Origin: Strigamia acuminata
Lineage: Eukaryota; Arthropoda; Chilopoda; Geophilomorpha; Linotaeniidae
Direction: 5' to 3'
Length of the DNA: 64,000 nucleotides
NCBI GenBank assembly: GCA_949358305.1
Contig: OX442324.1
Location: 4,904,001 to 4,968,000 of the forward strand
How positions within the stretch are numbered: the stretch's first letter is position 1; each line of letters begins with the position of its first letter. Below, piece after piece: positions 1 to 10,186 of this stretch. Made by a program: the position numbers and the translations under genes. Under the pieces are notes generated by a model that worked only from the letters and a program-made list of their open reading frames with translations, was not told where the DNA came from and did not search any database.

Positions 1-444
1 ACACATCTTCGCCTCGAACTGATTCACCGACCTCAACACTAGAAAAGAAAATTTTAAAAATTATCCATCAAACATGAAAATTACATACAACGATAATAAA
101 CAGCAACAATGAATTTTGTAGAAAAAAAATATATATATATATATATATATATTTTTTTAAATAATAATAATAATAATAATTTTCTTTCTTTCTCTTTTGC
201 GATTCCGAATTCTGCTTAAAATTACGGTTTGATCGTAATGTTTAACGAATCCAACGGGAAAGAATGTGATATACAAAAAGCAATTAGGCCTATCGTGGTC
301 GATTGATAGCATTGTTGCTTACCAGGTCTCCAAATTGCTGAATTTCTTTGTAACAACTTTTCCCAGTTCGATTCCGAGTCGATCGACCACTCGTTGGGCT
401 AAATCGGGATGCGACGTGCCGCTGAACACCTTAATATTCGGCAT
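1..444 (-). CDS. PRPS: Ribose-phosphate pyrophosphokinase (PRPP synthetase), first two coding exons, partial
   Basis: The enzyme transfers pyrophosphate from ATP to ribose 5-phosphate to make PRPP for purine, pyrimidine and NAD synthesis in the cytosol. Coding exon 1 is 444 to 323 on the minus strand and starts [16 protein letters not shown], followed by [12 protein letters not shown]. It ends after two bases of a codon at a GTAAGC donor. The intron is 322-39, and the next exon is 38 to 1. It completes a Cys codon and reads [12 protein letters not shown] before the window ends. This is the almost invariant N-terminus of animal PRPS1/PRPS2 (N-terminal phosphoribosyltransferase-fold domain, start of the subunit interface). 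The ATG is the family start. The catalytic and PRPP-binding parts lie outside the window. The gene is head-to-head with COX16, about 400 bp between start codons. Paralogue identity within the PRPS family cannot be decided from 53 residues. Confidence 0.95.
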
Positions 445-845
445 TTTAGTGCTGATCAGCGAGAGAAACACGTGTTTCTTGGAGATGGATCTGAAGCGTG
501 CTGTTGTTGTATACGGCTTTCATGCGTGGTAATTCGTCAACTGATTATTTCTTGGCGGATGGATGTGTGACTCAGAACGCGTTCTGGTTCTTAGAGAACA
601 ACCCACAACGCCGATCAATCCACAACGTCCAAATTGTGAACTACAAACAAAATGGGGCGCGCATCAGCACCAAGCACGTTGCAATGGACTTGAAAAAAAT
701 ACAAGAACGAACACTCAAACACCATCAAAAAAAAAATTAATCTTCGAAGTAAGAATAAATTATAATTTTTTTCCCTTTCTTAAATTTAATGTTCATTTAT
801 TTTCACAAACACATTGCAGCCATTTTGTACGAAACACCAACACCG
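445..845. promoter_or_regulatory. Divergent promoter/5' UTR interval between PRPS and COX16
   Basis: This 400-bp gap separates two start codons on opposite strands, so it should hold both promoters and both 5' UTRs. A GC-richer patch with GGGGCGCGC lies near 652-662. On the COX16 side, GAA|GTAAGA at 746-754 and a TTGCAG acceptor ending at 819 delimit a probable 71-bp 5' UTR intron (749-819). No TATA box is obvious. The transcription starts are not determined. Confidence 0.5.
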
Positions 846-1127
846 ATGAAGATATTTTCAAAGAAAACACTCAAGTACGGTTTACCATTTATGATCCTCG
901 TCGTGGGAGCACCATTCGGCCTGACGGAATTCACATCATTAAGATACAGGTTCAGATCACAACAAGCCGTATCCCGAGAAGAAGCCGAACTCCTCGGATT
1001 AACCATGAGAAAACCCGGCAAAGTAACTTTAGAAAGTGAATACGATAAACTCCAGAAAGAAATCGACATCAACACCTGGGAAAACAAACGAGTCCCGCGC
1101 CCATGGAACGAAACCGAGGACACCTAA
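846..1127 (+). CDS. COX16: Cytochrome c oxidase assembly protein COX16 homologue
   Basis: COX16 is a small single-pass inner mitochondrial membrane protein that helps build complex IV, acting in copper-site/COX2 module maturation in the human family. The single-exon ORF encodes 93 residues. It has a basic start (MKIFSKKTLKYGLPF), a hydrophobic transmembrane stretch at about residues 11-25 (FMILVVGAPFGL), the family motif GLTEF..LRYRFRS, then LESEYDKLQKEID and the conserved end WENKRVPRPW. An ATG at 789 is in frame but lies inside the inferred 5' UTR intron, and the 846 start matches the family length (human about 106 residues). It is convergent with Nopp140, with AATAAA at 1162 and 1191. Confidence 0.93.
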   Translation: MKIFSKKTLKYGLPFMILVVGAPFGLTEFTSLRYRFRSQQAVSREEAELLGLTMRKPGKVTLESEYDKLQKEIDINTWENKRVPRPWNETEDT

Positions 1128-1190
1128 ACACCATCCAATTTTCTTCAATCAAAATAATATAAATAAACAAAAACTCAACACACATGTAAT

Positions 1191-1206
1191 AATAAACTTT
1201 TTTATT
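1191..1206. terminator. Back-to-back poly(A) signals of two convergent genes
   Basis: AATAAA on the plus strand (1191-1196, for COX16) is followed four bases later by TTTATT (1201-1206), which is AATAAA on the minus strand for the Nopp140 gene. If both are used, cleavage falls inside the partner's 3' UTR and the transcripts overlap. Confidence 0.55.
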
Positions 1207-1298
1207 CGGTTACATTTTCGTCATTTCCACTAATACGCCGTGGAAAGAAATAAAATACAAAAACAAACAAAAAAATACAAAAAAAGTAAACCATTTTA

Positions 1299-4200
1299 TT
1301 AATCAAACTTAATCGAATGCACCGCAGTTGAAATGTTACCGCCTCGATAATTCCCTCGTTTCTTTTTCGTCTTTTCATGCCTGAAGTTCTTTCCTCTGAC
1401 ATGCTTCAAATCAAAATTGGCTTTCTCACCCCAAGACCCTCTAGCTCCCCTCTGCAACATACGAAAAAGAGAAAAAAAATTCTAAATAACAGTTCGGTAA
1501 CATCATTTTGTTTATTTAATACATTTCATTGACATTTCATTTTGACAAATGTAAATTTAAAAAAAAAAAAAGTTTATACATAAACAAAAAGTTTACTCGT
1601 CAAATCGTTTATGGGCCCCCTTCTCTTGACTTCCAAACGAACTATTAAATCCACCTCGTCCGCCACGGAATCCCCCCCTATCGCCCCCCCTGAATCCACC
1701 TCCACCACCACCCCTATCGCCGCCTCGTCCACCGCGGAACCCGCCTCTGTCGCCTCCTCGGCCACCGCGGAATCCGCCGCCGCCTCTATCACCCCCTCGG
1801 CCCCCGCGGAATCCACCGCCGCCGCCTCTATCACCCCCTCGTCCGCCGCGGAATCCTCCTCTATCGCCGCCACCAAACCCGCGGCCGCGGCCTCTAAATC
1901 CGCCTCCCTCGCCATCTTTATCCCCGAAACCCCCACGTCCACCTCTTCCTCTGCCGCGATTGCCGTCAGATCCACGACCACGGCCAAAAGATGTCTGCGA
2001 GTAAAAAAAGTATCAAGTTCTAAACCCAGTTTTCAAATTAATTTGCCCATGCAAGATGGCCAAATTAAATTTACATTTCATCCAAAATGTCAAAAACGTT
2101 TCAAAAAATCTTTCTACTATTTCATACACACCTTAGCCTCGAAGCTGTTATCCTTTAATCTCGGATCCACATCAACGGCGCTGTCGTCAACTCTTCGGAA
2201 CACATCATTCTACAAACCAAAATACAAATTTTAAATAAATAAATAAATAAATAAAATAAAAATGACCGGTCGCCATCTTCATTTCCCAAACAAACCTTTT
2301 TGCCTTTATTAAAGCTTGCGTCGCCATCTTTGTTTAACTTTTGCTTCTTCGTCTACAAAAAACAAAGAAAATCAACAAAATAACACAAATTTGTAAACAA
2401 AACAAAAAAAACATACCGATGGATTGCTGCTTTCAAAATCCGAATCGGAATCCTTCGCTTGCTTTCCGGATGGTTTCTCCTCATCGTCGGAATCCTCCGA
2501 TTCATCGGACGACGAATCGGCTTTCGTTTTCTTCGGCTCTACTTTACCAGCCTTCTTCGCCACCTTTTTACTCTTAGTCTCCTCCTCCGAGGAATCGGAC
2601 GAACTCGACGATTCCTTCTTCTTGGGCTTCGGAACGACCGCCGCCTTCTTCTTGTCGTCTTCGGAATCGCTCGAGCTGTCCGAACTCGAATCCTTCTTCT
2701 TCAGTGGCGCCTTCGCGGCCGGAGTCGCGGCTTTCTTCGGCAAATCCAACTCTGCCTCGGATTCACTCTCCGAACTCGACTTCGCCTTCGCAGCCACCAC
2801 TTTCTTCACAACTTGGCTTTTCACTTCTGGCTCCGAATCGCTCGAACTGGAAGAAGATTCCTTCTTCGCACTTTTAACTTGAGCCGGCTTCTTCTTAGCT
2901 TCGGATTCAGAATCGCTCGAGCTGTCGGAACTCGACTCTTTCTTCTGTGCGCTTTGTTTAGTGACGGGTGTTGCGAGCTTCGCACTCAAATTTAACTTCG
3001 TCGCCGGTTTCTCGTCCTCGGAGTCGCTCGAACTCGAGGAACTCTCGGCTTTCTTCTGTGGCGTTTTCTTCGTCGCGGGTGTCGCAACTTTCTGAACCTT
3101 CTGACTCGCATTGAGTTTAGTCGCCGGCGCTTCGTCCTCGGATTCGCTGGAACTCGATTCTTTCTTCTGCGGCGTTTTCTTCATCATTTTCTGACTCACG
3201 TTGAGTGCTTTTGGCGCTGGTTTTTCGTCGTCGTCGGATGATTCGCTGGAACTTGAATCTTTTTTCTGCGGAGCTTTCTTCGCTGGTGTGGCAGTTTTCT
3301 GGCTCGAATTCAGTTTAGCTTTCGTCGGTTTATCATCCTCGGAGTCGCTCGAACTGTCTTCGGCTGGCTTTTGCTGTACCTGCTTTTTAACTATGCTGAT
3401 TTCATTTTTTTTCTGCGGCGATTGAGATTTTTTCGCGCCTAAAAACGTACACAAATTCATTAATTCTATTTTTAATTCATTTAATTTGTTTATACCTTTT
3501 TTGGTCGGAGCCACGGTTTGACTCTTATTCATTTTGGCATTAGATTTGTCGTCTGAATCGCTGTCAGATGATGACGATGTGAAAGGCTTTTCTACTACTG
3601 GTTGAACCTATCAAAATGTCATTCAAATTTTAAATTAATTAATTAATTAATTTTTTTTAATCGTACCTTTTTATTTTCTAATTGTTTCTTAACGGGTTCG
3701 TCCTCCTCACTTTCAGACTCTGAACTAGAAGTGGGCGCATGTTTCACAAGTTTTCCTTTAATTGGTGAATTATTAACTAGAGATTTTTTGCTTGTGCCAT
3801 TAAGAGTTGCATTCTGTTTGACGGAGTCGGAATCTGGATTGAAATTAATTTTTTTTTTAAAATTAAATTTAAAAAAAAAATACCGTATGTAATAACTACC
3901 TGAATCACTGCTCGATTCCTCCTTTTTAGCTTTTTTCGCTGAGCTTCCTTTGCTTGGTGACAGCGATAATTTTCGCTTGCCGCATGTTCTGGATAAAATT
4001 ATTTTTTTTTTAAATATTCTAGTAATAAAAATAATCTAAAGTAATAACTAATAATCTTACCTCTGGTAATGTACTACCACTTCATTTAAATCGGGCGAAT
4101 CTGACGCTAAACTAGCCTGGAAAATAAGAATGAATAAAATGAATTCTAAACGTTAGGTAAAACGCGTGGCGGGCTTTAGGCCTAAAGACAATGCGATCGA

Positions 4201-4354
4201 ATTAACTTCTGACCGTTAAATATTAAAAATGTTAGAATATAGGAAATACACTTACAACTTTAGCAGTTTTTCTTAAAGCATCAGCAACATTCTTATATCT
4301 ATCTTTTAAAAATCCGTACACAAGTGAAAGCGAAGTAGTTTCGTCGGCAGACAT
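1299..4354 (-). CDS. NOLC1: Nopp140/NOLC1 nucleolar phosphoprotein, canonical-tail isoform
   Basis: Nopp140 is a nucleolar and Cajal-body chaperone of box H/ACA and C/D snoRNPs and a major casein kinase 2 substrate. Nine exons on the minus strand: 4354-4256, 4116-4061, 3988-3900, 3833-3667, 3607-3496, 3438-2417, 2352-2296, 2209-2132 and terminal 1451-1299; phases agree at every junction, total 610 residues. The N-terminus ([20 protein letters not shown]) resembles the family's LisH-like region. Residues about 75-510 alternate Lys/Pro/Ala segments with more than ten acidic serine clusters (such as [12 protein letters not shown]), the Nopp140 hallmark. The C-terminus carries [42 protein letters not shown] and ends HSIKFD, the conserved SRP40/Nopp140 C-terminal domain. 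The stop codon overlaps an AATAAA (1300-1295). An alternative last exon lies at 1994-1593. Confidence 0.93.
1511..1516 (-). terminator. Poly(A) signal for the RGG isoform
   Basis: AATAAA on the minus strand, 77 bases past the RGG stop codon and about 60 bases before the acceptor of the canonical last exon. This makes the RGG exon a self-contained alternative terminal exon. Confidence 0.55.
1593..1994 (-). CDS. NOLC1: Alternative last exon of Nopp140 encoding an RGG (glycine/arginine-rich) domain
   Basis: This exon lies between exon 8 and the canonical last exon. It begins after a polypyrimidine-AG acceptor (AG at 1996-1995) in the phase left by exon 8 ([11 protein letters not shown]). It codes 133 residues: an N-terminal [16 protein letters not shown], then about ten [13 protein letters not shown]-type units, and the tail [18 protein letters not shown] before TAA. 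It would yield a 693-residue isoform lacking the SRP40 tail. RGG domains bind RNA and are arginine-methylated, as in nucleolin and fibrillarin. Drosophila Nopp140 is known to have 'True' and 'RGG' splice forms, and this gene has the matching layout. The high GC of this exon stands out from its surroundings, but it reflects Gly/Arg codons. Confidence 0.88.
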   Translation of the reverse strand, partial: TSFGRGRGSDGNRGRGRGGRGGFGDKDGEGGGFRGRGRGFGGGDRGGFRGGRGGDRGGGGGFRGGRGGDRGGGGFRGGRGGDRGGFRGGRGGDRGGGGGGFRGGDRGGFRGGRGGFNSSFGSQEKGAHKRFDE

Positions 4355-5124
4355 TTTTCGTACAACCACGCGGTTCCTGAATCAAATGAATAGCCTGCTT
4401 GGTGCCCTGCGTTAAAGTAGATACTACGAACTCCACTGCGCGCGCTGCAGTCGATATTCGCTTCCCGTTCGATTTCTCGCGAGACTTTGTTGTATTTGCG
4501 CATGTGCAAACCGGGTGCAAATGGACCCCGAAATTGACCCTTCAATATGCGCATGTGCAAATGGAAATGTCTAGACTTAAAAACAAACAAAAACACTTCA
4601 ATGTAAACTCAACTTTTTAATACTGTATATCTGAATACCGATATAACATATGTCAATTCTAATTGATAAAATTTTGGCTGTAAAAATTCATTGTTTTTTT
4701 TTACACATTTTTCACACGACTTATCATGCCAATTTTTTCTTTAAAATACCAACAAAAACTATATGAAACATCTAATTGTTTATATACAAACAAATAATTC
4801 ATTAACTTTTTCCGTTCTTGTACGTTACGAAAATGGATTTGGAAATAATTTTTTACGACCTTAAAATCACAAGAGATCATATTAAGATAACAATAGTCAA
4901 TGTAAACGTCAAAACGGACAAATAAACAAATTAACTGCACTCTGGAAACCGTCAAAAATCACAATTTCAAACATAACATTGTAAAATGTTACACATCAAA
5001 TATAACCAACAAGTACATTTATAAAACTTGTATAGTAATCACAAAAAGTAAACAGATACCATAAAAATAAGTTATTTTTCATAATTACAAAAAAGTAAAC
5101 AAAATAAAATAAATAAATAAATTA

Positions 5125-5172
<48 letters not shown>

Positions 5173-5269
5173 ACAAAAATCAGAGATCGACTAGCACAAA
5201 AAAATTACAAAATCAACATCAAAAATGGAAAACCTCATCCAAAGGTAATGACTTTGTAATGCATAAGAT
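4355..5269. other. Intergenic: Nopp140 promoter and UBXN11 3' flank
   Basis: No coding exon is visible. The Nopp140-proximal 250 bp is GC-richer and carries two copies of GCGCATGTGCAAA (4498-4510 and 4549-4561), close to NRF-1/α-Pal half-palindromes, and CGCGCGCTGCAG near 4438-4449. The rest is AT-rich and should contain the UBXN11 3' UTR, though no clear AATAAA on that strand was found. Confidence 0.5.
5103..5174. repeat. (AAAT)n microsatellite
   Basis: Run of AAAT tetranucleotides, about 16 units with one interruption (ATTATTAAAT) at 5121-5130. Confidence 0.9.
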
Positions 5270-7511
5270 TCACTGAGGTGGATTTATTATAATTGGACAT
5301 TTTCGAAGGTACAGAGCAACGTTTTGCAACAAACCAGACTCTCTCAGAGTTGCATTTTTATTGTTGAACACTTTGTATGGACATAAAGAAATTATTTCGT
5401 ATTCACAAGTATCAGATCTGAAGAAAAAAAAACAATTAAAACTTTGACGAGCTTGTAAATTCCTGAGTTACATTTACCTGCAAGAATCTAGATATCTGCA
5501 CAAGTCAGCAAACGTTTCGTCCACAAACAGTTTGAGCAAATACACTTCGGTACCGGCTTCGGATTTCACACGAATCGAAATAATTTTTCTCTTGCTTTTC
5601 TGACCTTCACTTCTCTTTGAGGCAGGAGTTGGGACATTTACAATTTTGTTATTGGTTTTAGGTGGATCCTACAAACAAACAAAAAATTATATATATTATT
5701 TCACTTTTTTTAAAAAAAAAAAAAAAAATTCGAATTTGTCACTTGTATAGTCTGAGCAATTGAGTCACGGATGTTAAATAATTTGCCACTATTAATTACA
5801 ACTTTCGGCAATTTCTCTAAAAATCGACGCGTACTTGACGGTTTACCTACAAAACCAACGAAATCAACTCAGTTTATAGCTTTGTTTAGATCAATCAAAC
5901 CAACTTGTAATATCTGAAGCAACTAATAAGCATTCTTTCATATCAGTATCGATTTCTTGCGGACAAGTTCCGTCTCCAGACAAATTCATCCCAATACCAG
6001 TAAATGGAATTTTATTTCCTCTGTAAACCACGTGACGTTTGTCCGACACCTGAAATAATGTAATTTGGAGAAAAAAAATGTAATTATTAAGCGCAAATTA
6101 CTTAATTTTCTCATTAGAACTTTAAATGGAACGCCATCTGGATATAATGGTTGCAACTCTGACGGGTAAAAACCATCCATGAAATCCTGGATGCAGTCAC
6201 GAGTTCTGGTATCGGTGAAAGGACGAAAGGGACCGGCAAACATTAAAATCCCGTTTGCATATAGTGTAAGTGGAATGGGTTCAATCGTCTAGAAATATAA
6301 TATAGCACAACATAAATGTCGAATTTCTCTACAAAGATGCGAAAAAGTACTTTTAATCTCGCATTTCCAGACTTCACATCAACTTGCGATTTCCCATCTC
6401 CTGCTAAAATATTTAATTCCTTGATGTTCCCAACCACTAAATCGTAATCAACATGAAATTCTTTGTTCGTTGAAACGGATGAATCTAAATAAAAATTTAA
6501 AAAAATATATATATATTATAAAAAATTAAATATTAAAAAAATAATTATATGTAAACCTGGTTTCCACAACACATCAGATTTAATTCTCTCTTCTTTACTG
6601 CTCCCAGAAGTCGATGTTGAAGCCGAACTTGATCGCTTGTTCCCGATCCATATCATCCCGTAGTCATTAAGAAACTTCTAATTCAATTGTGTTCAAATCT
6701 CTTTACTCGTTTCACTCGTCGTTATAATTTAATTAACAATTCAATTTACCTCCATTTCTGAAACTTGTTGTTGCAGCTTTTTATACTGAAGATCGAGTTC
6801 CGAATTGCTCGCAGCGTTAGAGTCGACTAATTAAAAGTTAATATTTAATTAACCCGCATCTCATTAAGCAAATGCGCATGACCTTTACCATTTTCTAAAC
6901 TTCTCAATTTATCTTCTAACTTGTATATCTTTTTCTCCTGAAATAGAAAAATCAATAAAAAAAAAATGTATTAGGCTTTTTTTCGAAAAAAAAAAAAAGT
7001 AATTAAAATACATAAAAAAATAAAATAAAAAATTATTTTATATACTCTATCGATTAATTGCTTGTGAGCATCTGCTAATCGATTTTCAAGTTGAACCAAA
7101 CGTGACATGAGAAGTGAAATGAGTTCGTGGTCGTTGGAAGACAACGTAGAGGAAGGATCGTCATCTTTCAGTGTCGCCGAATCATCATCTCTCCTCGGAC
7201 TTCTATTGATCGTTTCCAATAAACTGAGGCCACACTCACTTTGCCTAAAAGGTCGCATGGTTCGAATGAGGCGAAATGCTGGCACATTTTCAGTCAGATG
7301 TTGGATCTGATCGTCGCTGAAATCTGGATGACGAAATGAATCACTGGTGTCGCTGAGGAAATTAGAAATAAAATAAAAAATCGATTAGTTTTTAAAAAAA
7401 AAAATTATTTTTAAATTTTAATTAAGTAATTTATACTCACGCAGTTGGTTGGGATGGTGATGGAAGTGGAGATCGTTTGGTTTTTTTTAAACTCGAAATC
7501 GGTGTAGTCAT
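5270..7511 (-). CDS. UBXN11: UBX-domain protein 11 homologue (SEP + UBX domains)
   Basis: UBXN11 (Socius) is a p97/VCP-family cofactor linked to Rnd GTPases and the cytoskeleton. Eleven minus-strand exons: 7511-7441, 7352-7046, 6937-6889, 6826-6750, 6677-6557, 6484-6351, 6288-6121, 6049-5905, 5846-5743, 5668-5478 and 5417-5270; 504 residues (human about 520). The start MTTPISSLKKTKRSPLPS resembles the human N-terminus. A coiled coil spans about 95-175. MEKFLNDYGMIWIG follows at about 167-180. The SEP domain (about 254-375) has LEPIP-like TIEPIPLTLYANGI, GPFRPF, DGFYPSELQ and PDGVPFK. The UBX β-grasp domain is about 420-500 (ISIRVKSEAG to YLRKCP). Phases agree throughout. The donor after VPFK (GTTCTA) is weak, yet the joined FK|VSDKRH matches the family. 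Confidence 0.92.
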
Positions 7512-9729
7512 GCTATCATTTGTCGCTGGATTTGCAATGCAATTCGACTACGGATTTGACATGCTCAATACGTCGCATATCTCTCTCCGCCATTTGTCCT
7601 CTGGTGATCGCATATTGGAATCGGTTTTTGAATTTTGAAAATGCCGAATGGAATCGTGTGTGTGCTTAGAACAGTTGCAAGGCTGGTGTATGTTTTAAAT
7701 TATAAAATAGGAACAAGAATGATACCGATCAATTTCTGCGCCTGGAATTCATAATGTAAACATCCGGTTGGGCCAAGGTTAAGTGACAAGCGGTGACAAT
7801 TGACAACTATTACGAATTACTGTTGGTGTAATCTCGTTTCGAGATAGGAGAAGTAACGAGCAAATTAATTATGATAATAAAATTTTATGGATTTATCTTG
7901 CGCTCCAATGACCGATAATTTGCGCAGAATTTTAATTTAGCGGTCGTATCTGCGCAATTTATTTACGCAGTAACGATAGAGGAAAGGCGGGAATTACAAA
8001 ATCTGAATATAACATTACCGGTATGTTATTTTTTTAGCGAAAATAAAAAAAAGATTTAAAATTAGTTCAAACGTTTAATTCAGACAAAAAACAGAAACGT
8101 GACTTAATTACTGAATTCCAGTGCAGCTGGAGCGGTGAATTAAATGTTTTAAATGTTTTAAAAGAATAGATAATTGGTGTCATTCCGTATGAAAATCATA
8201 CTTAAAAGTCCTTTTCGTCTTTTCGTTACGTACTGCATTTTTTAAATAAAATTAATTTATTTTTTAAAAAAGTTTTGTTGATGTACGTAGCATTTGCTCA
8301 TTTGGACCAATCAGCGCATTTCTTCAAGATGAGATAACCCATAATCCCAAGTACGTTTATTTAGTTGTAGAATTTTACCAATGGGCGGCGCAACGGGAAA
8401 GCAACAACTTGCTCCCTCTCTTCTCTCTGTATCTACTCCATAGTGTAAGAAGGTATCTACTCTCTCACTCACTCTCTGTCCTCTATCCCTCTTTCCAGCC
8501 GCTATGCCAAGGTTATCTCTCAACCTTGATACTTTGCATTAAAACATGGCGCTGCCCACAAAGCCGTGCGGGTTTGTTTATTTTAGCTAACTATAGCATA
8601 TTCTGAATTTTGAAGAATTCTATGGTCCTGCTGCAATTTTATCGTAATATTATATATATTTTGCTTTGTGTATCTTATACCTGTATTTGTTTTTAGTCAA
8701 ATAAACATCTCGATCACGATTTTACAGACTTACAAGCAGTTGAAATTTATTTAATTTATTTGTTTATGTGTTGTAATTTAAATTTGTATGTTTTAGTTGT
8801 TCTTGGTTACTTGATCTGAAGCTGCCCGAAACATTTTGAATGGCGGTTATTTGTAATTTCTACATTGCCCCTCGATTGTGATTTCTGGCTCTGTCGTGTG
8901 ATTATTACGTAGGAAAATGTTTGAAAATAATGAGTCTTCACATTAAAAATTAAGAAATTAACAGTCATATTTATTTTATCAACTAGAATTAACAAGTATA
9001 TTCAGATATACAGTATTAAAAATTGAGTTTACATTCAAAGTTGCCAACATTTGTAGTCTCTCTTAATTCATTTCAATTTCGACAAGTAATTAAGGAAGAA
9101 GCATTTGCTCAACTCTTAGAAAACATGATTTCAATAATAAAATGTTAAATTTAAACCGCAAATAATAACAAAACTGAATGTTTTCACAAAGGATTTTGTT
9201 TCTAACAAGTGTTATTTAAATGGTCATAATTTACCAGAAAAGGTTTCGGTACTCAGAAAAAGGGCAAATATGATAATGTTATGTAGTCGAACTCACTAAA
9301 ATGCGCCATCAAATTTATAAACAAGGCACTTAGTGCAAATTTGAGAGCCAACTACAACTTAATATCACAGTTTCTTAGATACTCTTATTTCACTTTAATT
9401 TCTGGAGAATTAAAATGTGAAAAAAATAAAAATAAAATATGACACAAAATTTGTAATATTCAAAGTGATATAAAACGTAATTTTTTAATGAATCATAAGA
9501 AGAATTTCTTAAATCTAAGTCAACTTAAAAAACAACTGAGTTTACAATAAAATCATCAAAGTCGTCAGCCACTTCCAATTCGTCTTCAAATTTTTAAAAA
9601 TAAAAAATTTAAAATATCAGATCCGACAATGATCACTTCCAATTCATCTTCAAATTTTTAAAATTAAAAATTTTAAAAAACCAGATTCGACAATGATCAG
9701 GGCCTCAAAATGGGAGTGTCAACAGTGCA
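7512..9729. other. Intergenic between UBXN11 5' end and TAB2/3 3' end
   Basis: No exon can be supported. Near 8305-8590 the sequence is less AT-rich and has a CCAAT box (GGACCAATCAGCGC, 8304-8317), CT-rich tracts, and AACATGGCGCTGCCC at 8544-8558, which opens a 14-codon frame only. It could be a promoter or noncoding first exon. The rest is AT-rich and unremarkable. Confidence 0.4.
9570..9697. repeat. Tandem duplication, two copies of a 64-bp unit
   Basis: Copies start CACTTCCAATTC at 9570 and 9634 and end GACAATGAT. They differ by scattered substitutions. On the minus strand each copy contains AATTTGAAG followed by an open frame starting DELEV; copy 1 reads DELEVADDFDDFIVNSVVF then stop, which looks protein-like. 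Confidence 0.75.
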
Positions 9730-10035
9730 TTAAGCAAAATCAGCGGCTAAAAAAAGAAAAAAGTAATATAATAAAATAAAACAAAATAAAATACAAATAA
9801 AAACAAACCAAAACCAAAACCAAAAACAACATGAATCGATGCGTAAATTATGATAACAAGAACACTACTTTATTCAGCGCAGGTACAAGTTGCTTAGATA
9901 ACATTATTACACCGTAATAAGTACGCCAAATGATTTTCATATTTGCTAATCCACAAAATCAGCCAACAAACAGGATGTAAACATTTATAACAGCAAATTT
10001 TAACTCAATATATAGATACACAGTTTTAAATGGAG

Positions 10036-10041
10036 TTTATT
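10036..10041 (-). terminator. Candidate poly(A) signal of the TAB2/3 gene
   Basis: AATAAA on the minus strand, about 145 bases past the read-through stop codon at 10189-10187. Confidence 0.45.
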
Positions 10042-10186
10042 TTATGCATGAGAAATACTATTTGGTAATAAATATCCCATTTATTCGTTACATTTTCCAT
10101 TCTTACCAAATGAAAAATTTACTTCTATCATAATAGGGAAGGGGAAAATTATAACCATTAGATTCCATTTACCCACACTTATTTAC

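Noticed and set aside
1574-2234. Long ORFs on both strands of the RGG exon (Ala/Ser/Thr-rich on plus, Ala/Val/Glu-rich on minus)
   Set aside because: They are other-frame readings of GC-rich Gly/Arg codons; the frame that joins exon 8 and gives RGG repeats is the real one.
2424-3425. Plus-strand ORFs rich in Ser/Phe/Leu or Arg/Leu
   Set aside because: Antisense shadows of the Lys/Ser repeats of Nopp140.
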